Shown here: piece after piece, positions 7,371 through 16,509 of the stretch
Numbering within the stretch: the first letter of the stretch is position 1
Layout of the letters: every line of letters starts with the position of its first letter
Assembly (NCBI GenBank): GCA_036399815.1
Contig: DASWMK010000177.1
Location: 1-58,261, forward strand
DNA: 58,261 nucleotides
Source of the DNA: Acidimicrobiales bacterium
GTDB taxonomy: Bacteria > Actinomycetota > Acidimicrobiia > Acidimicrobiales > DASWMK01
Direction: 5' to 3'
Position numbers and translations under genes: made by a program
The notes under the pieces: generated by a model
Seen by the model: only the letters and a program-made list of their open reading frames with translations
Database searches by the model: none
What the model was told of the DNA's origin: nothing

Positions 7371-9670
7371 ATGCACCGGTGCTCCGACGACCTCGGCACC
7401 CCGCTGGCGGACGTCACGTTCGCCGTCGTGGACGTCGAGACGACAGGCGGCGACCCGTCGTCGGACGCCATCACCGAGATCGGTGCGGTCAAGGTGCGCG
7501 GCGGCGAGCGCCTCGGCACCTTCCAGAGCCTGGTCGACCCGGGCCGCACCATCCCACCGTCGATCACCGTCCTCACGGGGATCACCGAAGCGATGGTGGT
7601 CCGAGCGCCGCGCATCGAGCCCGTCCTGCCCGCCCTGCTCGAGTTCGTCGGTGGGAGCGTCGTCGTCGGGCACAACGTCCGCTTCGACCTGGCCTTCCTC
7701 GGTGCCGCGCTCCTCCGGGCCGGCTACGACCGCCTCGGCAACCCGTCGGTCGACACGTGCGCGCTGGCGCGCCGCCTGCTCGTGGGGGACTTGCCCGACT
7801 GCCGGCTCGGCACGGTCGCCGACGGGCTGCGCCTCGACCACCGCCCGACCCACCGGGCGCTCGACGACGCGCTCGCCACGGTCGACCTGCTGCACGCCCT
7901 GCTCGAGCGGGTCGGCACGCTCGGCGTGACGGGCCTCGACGACCTCCTCCTCCTGCCCACCATCCACGGTCCCGCTCGGCTGGCCAAGCTGCGCCTCACC
8001 GCCCACCTGCCGCGGCGGCCGGGCGTGTACGTCTTCCGCGACGACGGTCGTCGCGTCCTCCACGTCGGCACCGCCTCGAACCTCCGGGCGGCTGCGCGGT
8101 CCTACCTCTCGGGCGGGGGCCGTCGGCAGATGAGCGCGCTCGTGCGGGAGACGGCGACGGTGGACCACGTCGTGTGCGGGGGCACGCTGGAGGCGACGGT
8201 CCTCCGCTCGCGGCTCGCCAGCCGGTTCGTGCCCCGCCACGACCCTGCTGCGGACTGGCGCCGGTACGCCTACGTGAAGCTGAGCCTCGGCGAGCGCTTC
8301 CCGCGGCTCGCGGTGGTCGCCGAGGTACGCGACGACGGTGCCCTGTACCTCGGGCCGCTGCCGTCGCGGCGCGAGGCGCGGCTCGCCGTGGAAGCCGTCG
8401 AGACGGTGGTGCCGCTGCGACGGTGTGGCGCCCGGCCGCCCCGAACGCCGCGACCGGCGCCGTGCGCGCCCGCCCGCCTCGGCGTCGCCACGTGCCCCTG
8501 CGCCAGCGACATCTCGGAGCGGGCCTACGGGTCGCTCGTCGACGTGGTCGTGGGTGGACTGACGTCCGACCCGGAGCTTTTGCTCGCGCCGCTCGACCAG
8601 CGGCTGGACCGTCTCACGGCGGCGGGTCGGTACGAGGACGCGGCCGGCGTGCGGGAACGGGCCGCGGCGCTCGCGTCGGCCATCGCCACGCAGCGACGCC
8701 TCGACGCGCTCCGCCGAGCGGGCCGCACGGTCGTCGAGGGGCCCGGCGGCGAGTGGGCCGAGATCGAGGACGGACGCCTCGTCCGGGCGTGGCGGCCGGC
8801 GCCGGCGACGGCGAGCCAGGCACCGGACGCCGCTCCGGACGCCCTCGAGGACGCGGGCGCCGTGGGGGACGGCGCCCGCCACGGCGGCGACGGCTCGCGG
8901 CGGGCCGTCGCCGCCCACGAACGACCCGCCGTCTCGGCGGGGGCCGTGGCGGTGCGGGCTGCGCCCGCGCCGGGTGCGGTCGACCGGGGCGGGGGGTCGG
9001 GGACCGGCGACGGACCGGGAGGGGCCGTCGCAGCGCACGGGGCGGCAGCCGGAGCGTTCGCGCCCACGCTCCGCCTGGCCGGACCGGCACGGCCTGCGCT
9101 CGGCGGTGGGGGTGGCCGCCGAGCGCGCACGGCGGCCGTCGGGCCGGGCGGTCACGCCCCGCCCGGCCCGGCGGTCCCGCTCGCTCCGGCGGGCGGGGGC
9201 GGCGACCGACCGAGCGACGGCACCGAGCTCGGCCGGTCCTCCGTCACCGGTGAGGGCCGACGCCGACACCCGGACGGCGTCCGCTCTCCCGGTACGGCCG
9301 CCACGGGGCCGTCGAGCGCCGTGTGCGGTCCGACGGTGGTCCCGCCGCCCGGCGAGGAGGCGGCCGGGCGAGGCGCGCTGGCCCCTGTGGGGGCGACGGG
9401 CGACGGGGCGGGGGTGGGAGCCTCCGCGGGCGCTGTCGGCGCGGTCGGCGCCGGCTCGGCTGGTCGGCTCGTCCCGTTGCCGAGGCACGTCGTGGACGAG
9501 GTCGTGTGCGTCGCCCGGTGGCTCGACGACGAGGCATCCCGCGTGCGCGTCGTCCACTCGGAAGGCGGGCTGGCGCACCCGGCCGACCGGCTACGGACGT
9601 TCGCGCCGAGGACGGCGCCACTCGCCCGAACCTCCGGGCCGGAGGAGCGTCGCTACCCTGGCCCGGGTGA
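7371..9670 (+). CDS. DEDDh exonuclease fused to UvrC-like GIY-YIG nuclease; C-terminus disturbed
   Basis: Residues ~15-175 are a DnaQ-type 3'-5' exonuclease: FAVVDVETTGGDP (D21, E23), VGHNVRFDLAFL, and HRALDDALATVDLL with the catalytic His/Asp. Residues ~205-400 resemble the GIY-YIG and following region of UvrC/Cho (RRPGVYVFRDDGRRVLHVGTA). A helix-rich UvrBC-like part follows (DQRLDRLTAAGRYEDAAGVR). A ~220-residue Gly/Ala/Pro linker (8805-9465) is unusual. The conserved C-terminus (VVDEVVCVARWLDDEA to RLRTFAPR) ends near 9612. The reading frame then stays open to 10910 through two other genes. A one-base shift after ~9612 would give a TGA at 9668-9670 forming a GTGA overlap with the next gene, so I place the functional end there. 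Probably a DNA-repair nuclease under SOS control. Confidence 0.75.
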
Positions 9671-10620
9671 GCCCGGTCGAGGTGTTCCTCGTCCTCCTCC
9701 TCCTGTCCATCCTCGTCACCGCGCTCGCGACGGCGTTGGCGTGGCGGCAGGTGGTGCGGCGCAACCGGGTGAGCAGGACTACGCCCACGCCAGCGCCGCT
9801 GTGGTGGCTGGTGTTGCCCTCCGAGGCGGCACGGCTGCATCGCAGGCTGCGGGCCGCGGTGGTCGCCGCCCGGCTCGTCGCGCCGGCCGGGCGCCGCCGC
9901 CAGCGAGCGCCCCGGTCGCCGATCGCCGAGATGGTGGACGACCTGGAGGCGCAGGCGGTGGCGGTCGACCTCCAGGTCGTCGCGGCCGCCCGGGCGACGG
10001 CGCGCGACCGGCGGCAGCGTCTCCGGGCGCTCGATGGGCACGTGCGGCGGATCGAGGACCTGTCGGCCCGCCTGGTCGCCGCCGGGGTGGCGGCGTCGGC
10101 GCACCGGCAGCCGAGCCACCAGGCGTCGCCGCTCGACGCCATCGGCGAGCGCCTCGACGCACTGGAGGCGGCGAGGGACGAGCTCGCGGCGATCGAGGCT
10201 GCGTTGGGGCTGGCGCCCTCCGGTGTCCCGGTCGCCCCGCCGTCGACCGCGGGCCTGCCCGGCGCGGGGGTGTCGATCCCGTCCTTCATCCCCGGTGGGA
10301 ACCGGGTCGACAGTGGGGGCGTCGCGTCGGCGGCCCCGGCACGATCGTCCGCCCACCTGCCGCCTCCCCCGCCGACGATGTCCTCGGCACCATCGCCCGC
10401 GCCGCCGCCACCGCCGTCGTCCTCGGCTTCTCCCCCGCCGCCGCCGATCTCCTCCGCCCAACCACCTCCTCCCCCGCCGCCGCCGGCGCCGGCCGTCCTC
10501 CCGGCGCCGCCACCTGCGGCGACAACGCCGATCCCGCCGATCCCTCCGCCCCCGGTCGGCGTGCCCCGGCGCCCGGGGCGGCGATCGGCGCCACCGGACG
10601 GCGATCGGCGCCACCGGTAG
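9667..10620 (+). CDS. Single-span membrane protein with coiled coil and proline-rich tail
   Basis: GTG at 9667 preceded by GGAGGAG (9641-9647). Residues ~4-25 form one clear transmembrane helix (VFLVLLLLSILVTALATALA). A basic cytosolic segment and a ~130-residue Ala/Arg/Leu/Glu helical region likely to be coiled coil (AVAVDLQVVAAARATARDRR and RIEDLSARLVAAG) follow. The last ~110 residues are extremely Pro/Ser-rich. 317 aa in total. No known family. Such anchored coiled-coil/proline-rich proteins are often scaffolds, but the role here is unknown. Confidence 0.7.
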   Translation: MSPVEVFLVLLLLSILVTALATALAWRQVVRRNRVSRTTPTPAPLWWLVLPSEAARLHRRLRAAVVAARLVAPAGRRRQRAPRSPIAEMVDDLEAQAVAVDLQVVAAARATARDRRQRLRALDGHVRRIEDLSARLVAAGVAASAHRQPSHQASPLDAIGERLDALEAARDELAAIEAALGLAPSGVPVAPPSTAGLPGAGVSIPSFIPGGNRVDSGGVASAAPARSSAHLPPPPPTMSSAPSPAPPPPPSSSASPPPPPISSAQPPPPPPPPAPAVLPAPPPAATTPIPPIPPPPVGVPRRPGRRSAPPDGDRRHR

Positions 10621-10631
10621 CCTTCGCCGCC

Positions 10632-10910
10632 ATGGTGTCCGCCTTCGTCCTGATCAAGGCCGTGCCGGCCCGCATCGCGGCGCTGGCGTCGGAGCTGGCG
10701 GAGGTGGACGGCGTCGCCGAGGTGTACTCCGTGTCCGGCGACGAGGACCTGGTCGTCGTGGTGCGGGTCCGCAAGCACGAGGACCTCGCCGACGTCGTCA
10801 CCCGCCGTATCGCCGGGCACGAGGGCATCCTCGCCACCCGGACGCTCATCGCCTTCCGCTCCTACAGCCGCCACGATCTCGAGGCGATGTGGAGCCTCGG
10901 CGTGCAGTAG
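10632..10910 (+). CDS. Stand-alone AsnC/Lrp ligand-binding (RAM) domain protein
   Basis: 92 residues covering only the effector/dimerisation domain of Lrp/AsnC regulators. It begins SAFVLIKAVPARIAALASEL, has the loop VYSVSGDEDLVVVVRVRKHE, and ends LATRTLIAFRSYSRHDLE. No helix-turn-helix is present. Free-standing RAM domains (SraA-like) form octameric rings that bind amino acids and are typical of actinobacteria and archaea. ATG at 10632, 11 bp after the stop of the membrane-protein gene. It happens to share the reading frame of the upstream nuclease gene; I interpret this as coincidence or damage, not fusion. Confidence 0.85.
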   Translation: MVSAFVLIKAVPARIAALASELAEVDGVAEVYSVSGDEDLVVVVRVRKHEDLADVVTRRIAGHEGILATRTLIAFRSYSRHDLEAMWSLGVQ

Positions 10911-11000
10911 CGCCGCCGGCCCACCCGGCGTCGTAGCGCTACGCGGGCTCCGCCCCGGCCGCTCGTCCGGGGCCGGAGCGGCGGCGACGTCGAGGGCGGC

Positions 11001-12062
11001 TCAGCCGCCGGCGGTGCGCGCCGCGGTCGAAATGTCCACGAGGCGGTCCAACGTCGCCGCCGCCCGGCCCTCGTCGATCGAGGACGCGGCCAGCACCAGG
11101 CCGTCGACGAGGTCGTCGGCCAGGCCGGCGGCCACCAGCCCGGCTGCGGCGTTGAGCAGCACGACGTCGCGCCGCGGGCCTGGCTCGCCGCCGAGGACCG
11201 CACGGGCCAGCGACGCGTTCGTCGCCGCATCCCCGCCCTTCAGCTCGGCCGGGTCGGCAGGCGCGAGGCCGAGCTCGCCGGGGTCGACCACGTAGGTCCG
11301 CAGACCGCCGTCGCGCAGCTCGAGCACGGTCGAGGTGGTCGTCGTGGTCAGCTCGTCCAGCCCGTCGTGGCCGTAGACGACCAGCGCCCGCTCGGCGCCG
11401 TTGGCCCCGAGCACCTGCGCCATCCGCTCGGCCATGGACGGGTCGCTCACCCCGAGCACCTGGCGCCGAACCCGGGCCGGGTTGGCCATCGGCCCGAGGA
11501 AGTTGAACACGGTCGGCACGCCGAGCTCCCGCCGGGCGGGACCGGCGTGGCGCATGGCCGGGTGGAACCGGGGGGCAAAGCAGAACCCGATCCCGACCTC
11601 CTCGATGCAGCGGGCGACGCCGGCGGGGCCGAGGTCGATGGCGACACCGAGCGCCTCGAGGAGGTCGGCCGAGCCGCAGGCCGACGACGCGGCCCGGTTG
11701 CCGTGCTTGCACACCCGCCCGCCGGCGCCGGCCACGACCAGCGCGGCGATGGTCGACACGTTGATCGTGCGGCTGCGGTCGCCGCCCGTGCCGCAGGTGT
11801 CGACGAGGCCGTCGGTGGACGCCAACGGCACCGGCTCGGCCGCCGCCAGCATGGCGGTGAGCAGGCCGACGAGCTCCTCGACCGTCTCGCCCTTCATGCG
11901 CAGGGCGACGATGAACCCGGCCAGCTGGGCCGGCGTCGCCGCCCCCTCGAGCACCTCGGCCATCGCCGCCTCGGCCAGCACCGACGTGAGCGACCGGCCC
12001 GACGTCAGCGGTCCGAGCACGGCCGGCCAGCCGCCGAGGTCGGTGAGGGTCAGGGCGCCCAC
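11001..12062 (-). CDS. trpD: Anthranilate phosphoribosyltransferase
   Basis: Second step of tryptophan synthesis: anthranilate + PRPP to phosphoribosylanthranilate. Visible signatures are VDTCGTGGDRSRTINVSTIAA (GTGGD PRPP loop), CKHGNRAASSACGSADLLEALG (KHGNR), and VFNFLGPMANPA for the anthranilate region. Length of 353 aa fits. The GTG at 12062 places VGALTLTDLGGWPAVL at the N-terminus; an ATG at 12104 would add 14 residues without homology. No other trp gene is adjacent, so the pathway is scattered in this genome. Confidence 0.93.
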   Translation of the reverse strand: MGALTLTDLGGWPAVLGPLTSGRSLTSVLAEAAMAEVLEGAATPAQLAGFIVALRMKGETVEELVGLLTAMLAAAEPVPLASTDGLVDTCGTGGDRSRTINVSTIAALVVAGAGGRVCKHGNRAASSACGSADLLEALGVAIDLGPAGVARCIEEVGIGFCFAPRFHPAMRHAGPARRELGVPTVFNFLGPMANPARVRRQVLGVSDPSMAERMAQVLGANGAERALVVYGHDGLDELTTTTTSTVLELRDGGLRTYVVDPGELGLAPADPAELKGGDAATNASLARAVLGGEPGPRRDVVLLNAAAGLVAAGLADDLVDGLVLAASSIDEGRAAATLDRLVDISTAARTAGG

Positions 12063-12624
12063 GCCCGCGACCGTAGCGGCGGCCCCGCACCCGGGCGCCA
12101 CCACGCCGCACGGGCGACCGGCGGACCGGAGCAGGCAGCGGCGAACGAGGAGACGACGCGATGACGCCGTCGAAGGTCGGCGGCATCCACCCGGCCGGCC
12201 GGGCCAACGTCCGACGACGCCCGCCCGGGCCCGGACGGCACGATGGCGCCGGTCGTGCCCGACGCTCCGGCAGGGAGTGGCGGACCGCAGGGCGGGTCGG
12301 CAACGGCCGGGCCGACCGCAGGGCGGGTCGGCAATGGCCGGGCCGACCGCAGGGCGGGTCGCCAGCGGGTCGGTCGCCTACCGGACGACCGGGTCGCGAG
12401 CGGACCGATCGCGAACCGGGCGACGGGTCGCGAACCGGCGGGCGGCGGGCTGGACGACGGGTCGCCCATCGGGGCGGTCGTCAACCTGCTGGACGACGAC
12501 TCGCCATCCGCCCGGTCGTCAACAGGCCCCTCGTCACGGGCCCCTCGCGGACGGCCCGACCAGCGACGGCCCGACCGTCGCCGGCCGACCACCCACCCCT
12601 GGCCAGCCAGCCGGGGCTACGGCG
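12063..12624. repeat. Gene-free region with 31-bp tandem repeat and related GC-rich repeats
   Basis: 562 bp without a credible gene between trpD and the acyl-CoA dehydrogenase. Three copies of a 31-bp unit start at 12283, 12314 and 12345, sharing the core GACCGCAGGGCGGGTCGGCA; the third copy is imperfect at its end. From about 12370 to 12550 there are degenerate echoes of GGGTCGCGAACCGG and GACGACGGGTCGCC. Open frames here have repeat-driven composition and no protein-like features. The trpD promoter is probably inside this interval, but no convincing -35/-10 pair is visible. Confidence 0.75.
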
Positions 12625-13794
12625 TCAGTCCCACCAGAGGTCGCCGTCCAGCACGCCCCTCGCCACGAGGCCGAGCTGGATCTGGCTGGTGCCCTCCACG
12701 ATCGTCAGCTGCTTGGCGTCCCGGTAGTACAGCTCCATCGGGTGGTCCTTCATGTACCCGGCCGCGCCGAGCATCTGGAGGCACACGTTCGACGCCCGCA
12801 CGGCGACCTCGGTGGCGTAGTACTTCGCCATCGACAGGAACGGCACGTGCTCCTTGTGGAACTGGCCCCGGTCGGCCATCCACGCCGAGCGGTAGGTGAG
12901 CAGCCGGGCCGCCTCGATCTCGGTCGCCAGCTTGGCGATCTCCCACTGCACGCCCTGGAAGTCGGCGATCGTCTTCGTGAACGCCGCCCGCTGCTTCACG
13001 TACTCGGTGGCGTACATGAGCGCGCCCTCGGCCAGCCCGATCCCTCGGGCGGCCACGATCGGCCGCATCGAGTTGAGCCCGAGCATGGCCAGCCGGAACC
13101 CGCCGATCTCGCCGATCACGTTCTCGGGCGGCACCCGCACGTCGGTGAGCACGAGCTCGCCGGTGTCGACCCCCCTGACCCCCATCTTGCGGTCGATCGA
13201 CCCGAGCTCGACTCCGTCCCAGGACCGCTCGACGATGAACGCGGAGACGGCGTCGTGGCGGCGGGACGTCACGTCGTCGGCCGTCTTGGCGAACACCGTG
13301 TACCAGTCGGCCTGGCGCACGCCCGAGATCCAGCACTTCGTCCCGTTCAGCACCCAGTCGTCGCCGCGCCGGACGGCCTTGGTGCGCATGCCCATCACGT
13401 CGCTGCCCGCCTGGGGCTCGGACAAGCAGAACGACGCCCGCAGGGACCCGTCGGCGATCGGGGCCACGTACCGCTCGTTCTGCTCGCGGGACCCGGCGAT
13501 CATCACCGGGCCGGTCGGCAGCCGGGTGAGCAGCAGCATCAGGGCCGCGGCGTTCGAGTACTTCGCCACCTCCTCGATGGCGAGGGTGAGCCCGAGGATG
13601 CCGGCGCCGGAGCCGCCGAGGTCCTCGGGAATGCACAGGCCGAGGAGGCCGGCGTCCCGGAAGATCTCGAACAGGTCCTGCGGGTACTCCTCGGTCTCGT
13701 CGATCTCCCGTGCCCTCGGCTTGACCTTGTCCTGCGCGATGCGCCGGCAGGTCTCCTGGAGGGCCTGGAGCTCCTCGGAGAGCTCGAAGTCCAT
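12625..13794 (-). CDS. Acyl-CoA dehydrogenase
   Basis: FAD-dependent alpha,beta-dehydrogenation of acyl-CoA, cytosolic, electrons going to ETF. Start ATG at 13794 gives MDFELSEELQALQETCRRIA. Family signatures are ASFCLSEPQAGSDV (FAD/substrate loop), NGTKCWISG, and the C-terminal RDAKQLTIVEGTSQIQ. The last holds the Glu that is the catalytic base in short/medium-chain enzymes. 389 aa, normal length. Chain length and substrate cannot be assigned. The whiB gene lies just upstream on the same strand, 14 bp away. Confidence 0.92.
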   Translation of the reverse strand: MDFELSEELQALQETCRRIAQDKVKPRAREIDETEEYPQDLFEIFRDAGLLGLCIPEDLGGSGAGILGLTLAIEEVAKYSNAAALMLLLTRLPTGPVMIAGSREQNERYVAPIADGSLRASFCLSEPQAGSDVMGMRTKAVRRGDDWVLNGTKCWISGVRQADWYTVFAKTADDVTSRRHDAVSAFIVERSWDGVELGSIDRKMGVRGVDTGELVLTDVRVPPENVIGEIGGFRLAMLGLNSMRPIVAARGIGLAEGALMYATEYVKQRAAFTKTIADFQGVQWEIAKLATEIEAARLLTYRSAWMADRGQFHKEHVPFLSMAKYYATEVAVRASNVCLQMLGAAGYMKDHPMELYYRDAKQLTIVEGTSQIQLGLVARGVLDGDLWWD

Positions 13795-13808
13795 CGCCCG
13801 CGCCGCCC

Positions 13809-14039
13809 TCAGGCGGTGCGGCGGCGTTGACGGATGATGCGCCGGCGCTCCTTCTCCGTGGCGCCGCCCCACACCCCGTCACGTTCACGCGCCCCCAGCG
13901 CGTGCTCCAGGCACGCTTGGCGGACCGCGCACCCGGAGCAGACGGACTTGGCCTGGTCGGCCTCCTCGTCGGACACCGGGTAGAAGATCTCGGGGTCGAG
14001 ACCTCGGCAAGCGGCGGCGTCGCGCCAGGTGAGCTTCAT
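13809..14039 (-). CDS. WhiB-family iron-sulfur transcription factor
   Basis: 76-residue Wbl protein. The four [4Fe-4S] cysteines are C11, C34, C37 and C43 (AAACRG; SVCSGCAVRQAC). The turn GVWGG is followed by the basic C-terminus EKERRRIIRQRRR expected to contact DNA. The ATG at 14039 is 14 residues before the conserved FYP segment. Wbl proteins bind primary sigma factor domain 4 and control development or redox responses in actinobacteria. The exact Wbl subclass is not assigned. A 15-bp palindrome lies upstream (14165-14179). Confidence 0.93.
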   Translation of the reverse strand: MKLTWRDAAACRGLDPEIFYPVSDEEADQAKSVCSGCAVRQACLEHALGARERDGVWGGATEKERRRIIRQRRRTA

Positions 14040-14400
14040 CGTCGGGGGTTCACTCCGCGTTCGTTCGACTTCGATTCGGGCCAGTCCCTGCGGTCCGCCA
14101 CCGACAGCTGGCGATGGGAGGGCGCCAACGTCGGCTTGTCGCGCGAACCCCTGCACGACCGGTCCGAGACCTGGTCTCGCCTCGTCGCCGGGAGCCCTTC
14201 GCAACGAAATCGCAAGTATTGCCGGTCACCCTGGCCCTGTCCAGGCTGGACCGCCCGATCCGTCCCCCGGGCCACCGGCCGACCACGCTTCGTGAACGCT
14301 CACCCCCGACGACCACGCCCCGCCACCTTCGCCGGGGCGCGCCTCGGCGGCTGCTCGCCCGCCCCGCTCCGACGGTCGAGCAGCCGGGCAGGCGCTGGGC
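14040..14400. promoter_or_regulatory. Gene-free region upstream of whiB with 15-bp palindrome
   Basis: 361 bp with no protein-like frame. It must hold the whiB promoter (minus strand). A perfect palindrome CGAGACCTGGTCTCG occupies 14165-14179, about 126 bp upstream of the whiB start, and could be an operator. An A/T-richer patch near 14206-14222 (AACGAAATCGCAAGTAT) is a candidate promoter zone for the minus strand. Nothing else recognised. Confidence 0.4.
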
Positions 14401-14763
14401 TCAGGGCGCCTCGATGACGACGGCCTCGTCGACCATCGCCGGTTCCTGCACGGTCTGGAGCAACGTCCTCACCGCGTCCGCCGGGTACCGTCGGTGACCG
14501 CCGGGCGTGCGGACCGATGGGATGCGGCCCTTCCTCGCCCAGTCGGTCACGGCCCGCTCGGACACCTGGAACAGGATCGCGACCTCGCGCGTCCGTAACA
14601 GTCGTCCGCTCGGCCCGGTGCCCGTATTCGAGAACAACTCCGTCACGAGCGCTGCCCGCTCTTCCGCCTGTTTCACCACGTCGTAGCTGTCCCTGGTCCG
14701 CCGGCTAGCGACACCGGTCGGTGCCGCCGATACCAACCTATCCCGGACGATGCGGCCCGACAT
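14401..14763 (-). CDS. BldC-like MerR-type DNA-binding protein
   Basis: The C-terminal 70 residues are a winged HTH of the MerR/excisionase type: LLRTREVAILFQVSERAVTD and RIPSVRTPGGHRRYPADAVR. The GGHRRY wing is the BldC hallmark. BldC binds DNA as cooperative head-to-tail arrays and represses development in Streptomyces. About 45 N-terminal residues precede the domain; the true start could be internal (a GTG at the VVKQAEERAALVTELF segment). Divergent from glpD with 50 bp between starts, so it may share or control that promoter region. Confidence 0.88.
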   Translation of the reverse strand: MSGRIVRDRLVSAAPTGVASRRTRDSYDVVKQAEERAALVTELFSNTGTGPSGRLLRTREVAILFQVSERAVTDWARKGRIPSVRTPGGHRRYPADAVRTLLQTVQEPAMVDEAVVIEAP

Positions 14764-14813
14764 GGAGGAACGCGAGGTTCGGGCTTTGCGGGGCCGGCTT
14801 CTAGGATGCCGGG

Positions 14814-16502
14814 GTGCTCGCCAGCCCCTTCGAGCGGGCCGCCGCCCTCGCCCGGCTGGCCGACGACCCCTTCGACGTCCTCGTCGTCGGCGGCGGGATC
14901 ACGGGGACCGGCGTCGCCCTCGACGCCGCCGCCCGCGGCCTGCGCGTCGCCCTCGTCGACAAGGGCGACCTGGCGTCGGGCACGTCGTCGAAGTCGTCGA
15001 AGATGGTCCACGGCGGCCTGCGCTACCTCCAGCAGGGCGACGTCCGCCTCGTCTACCAGGCCCTCGCCGAGCGCCAGCGGCTGCGCCGCAACGCCCCCCA
15101 CCTGGTCAAGCTGCTGCCGTTCCTCGTCCCCGTGTTCAGCAGGGACGGGATCATCAGCCGCAAGCTGGCCCGGGCGCTCGGCACGGCCATGTGGATGTAC
15201 GACCTGACCGGCGGCGCCCGCATCGGCAAGCTGCACGAGAAGCTCTCCGCCGAGGAGTGCCTCGAGCAGATGCCGACCCTCCGGCGGGACCGGGTGGCCG
15301 GCGGCTACCTCTACTACGACGCCCAGGCCGACGACGCCCGGCTGACCCTGGCCGTCGCCCGCACCGCCGTCCTCGACCACGGCGCCGTCGTGGCCACGTA
15401 CGCGTCGGTGGTCGGGCTCGACAAGGGCGACGACGGCCGCCTCCGCGGCGCCACGGTGCTGGCCGACGGCGAGGAGGTCCACGTCCGGGCCTCCGTCGTC
15501 GTCAACGCCACCGGCGTGTGGTCGGACCGCTTCCGGGCCGTCGACGAGGTCGGCCGGCCCCGCACGATCCGCCCGGCCAAGGGGGTGCACGTCACCGTCC
15601 CGTGGTCGAAGGTGCGCAACCGGATCGCCGCCGTCGTGCCCGTCCCCAAGGACCGGCGCACCGTGTTCGTGGTGCCGTGGGGCGACCTGACCTACGTCGG
15701 CACAACCGACACCGACTACGACGGCCCGCTCGACGACCCCCGGTGCACCGGCGAGGACGTCGCCTACCTGCTGCGGGCGCTGAACGCCTCGATCGAGGAG
15801 CCCGTGACCGAGGACGACGTGGTCGGCACGTGGGCCGGCCTCCGCCCCCTCGTCCGGGACGCCAACAGCGCCCGCACCGCGGACCTCTCCCGCCGCCACC
15901 GGGTCGAGCACTCGGCCAGCGGACTGGTGACGATCAGCGGCGGCAAGCTCACGACCTACCGGCAGATGGCCGCCGACACGGTCGACGAGGTGCTGCCGCT
16001 GCTGCCCGAGCGGGACCGGGCCCGGGCCCGGCGGCGGACGCCGACCGCCGACCTGCGCCTCCGCGGCGCCGACGGCTACGACGACCTGGTCGCCTCGGCC
16101 ACCACCCAGCCGGGGGTCGACCCGGCCGTGCTCACCCACCTCGCCGACCGCTACGGCGGCGAGGCCCGCACCGTGCTCGCCATGCTGGCCGCCGACCCCG
16201 ACCTCGCCCGCCCGCTCGTCCCCGGCCTGCCCTACCTGCGGGCCGAGGCCCGCTACGCCGTCCGCTACGAGATGGCGACCACGCTCGACGACGTCCTGAG
16301 CCGGCGCACCCGGGCCCGGATCCTGGCCAGGGACGCCACCGCGGCCGCCGCCGAGGACGTCGCCGCGCTGGTCGCGCCCGACCTCGGGTGGGACGAGGCG
16401 ACGGTCGCCGCGCAGGTCGCGTCCTTCCGGGCGTCGGTCGACGAGGAGCGGGAGGCGGCCGGGCTGCCGCCGAGCCCGGTCGACCTGCTGGCCGGGGCCT
16501 GA
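14814..16502 (+). CDS. glpD: Glycerol-3-phosphate dehydrogenase (FAD, GlpD)
   Basis: Membrane-associated flavoenzyme oxidising sn-glycerol-3-phosphate to dihydroxyacetone phosphate, passing electrons to quinone. N-terminal FAD dinucleotide fold VLVVGGGITGTGVALDAAAR, then the GlpD signature SSKSSKMVHGGLRYLQQGD. The DAO fold continues with VVNATGVWSDRF and the C-terminal cap domain (KLTTYRQMAADTVDEVLP). 562 aa, normal. GTG start at 14814. It leads a tightly packed operon with an alkyl-DHAP-synthase-like protein and a sugar kinase, which suggests DHAP/G3P feeds a lipid route. Confidence 0.93.
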   Translation: MLASPFERAAALARLADDPFDVLVVGGGITGTGVALDAAARGLRVALVDKGDLASGTSSKSSKMVHGGLRYLQQGDVRLVYQALAERQRLRRNAPHLVKLLPFLVPVFSRDGIISRKLARALGTAMWMYDLTGGARIGKLHEKLSAEECLEQMPTLRRDRVAGGYLYYDAQADDARLTLAVARTAVLDHGAVVATYASVVGLDKGDDGRLRGATVLADGEEVHVRASVVVNATGVWSDRFRAVDEVGRPRTIRPAKGVHVTVPWSKVRNRIAAVVPVPKDRRTVFVVPWGDLTYVGTTDTDYDGPLDDPRCTGEDVAYLLRALNASIEEPVTEDDVVGTWAGLRPLVRDANSARTADLSRRHRVEHSASGLVTISGGKLTTYRQMAADTVDEVLPLLPERDRARARRRTPTADLRLRGADGYDDLVASATTQPGVDPAVLTHLADRYGGEARTVLAMLAADPDLARPLVPGLPYLRAEARYAVRYEMATTLDDVLSRRTRARILARDATAAAAEDVAALVAPDLGWDEATVAAQVASFRASVDEEREAAGLPPSPVDLLAGA

Positions 16503-16509
16503 CCGCGGC

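Noticed and set aside
7371-10910. A true nuclease-AsnC domain fusion protein
   Set aside because: The frame between 9612 and 10631 has no conserved features, overlaps a better-supported membrane-protein gene, and the AsnC-domain gene has its own start; kept only as a finding.
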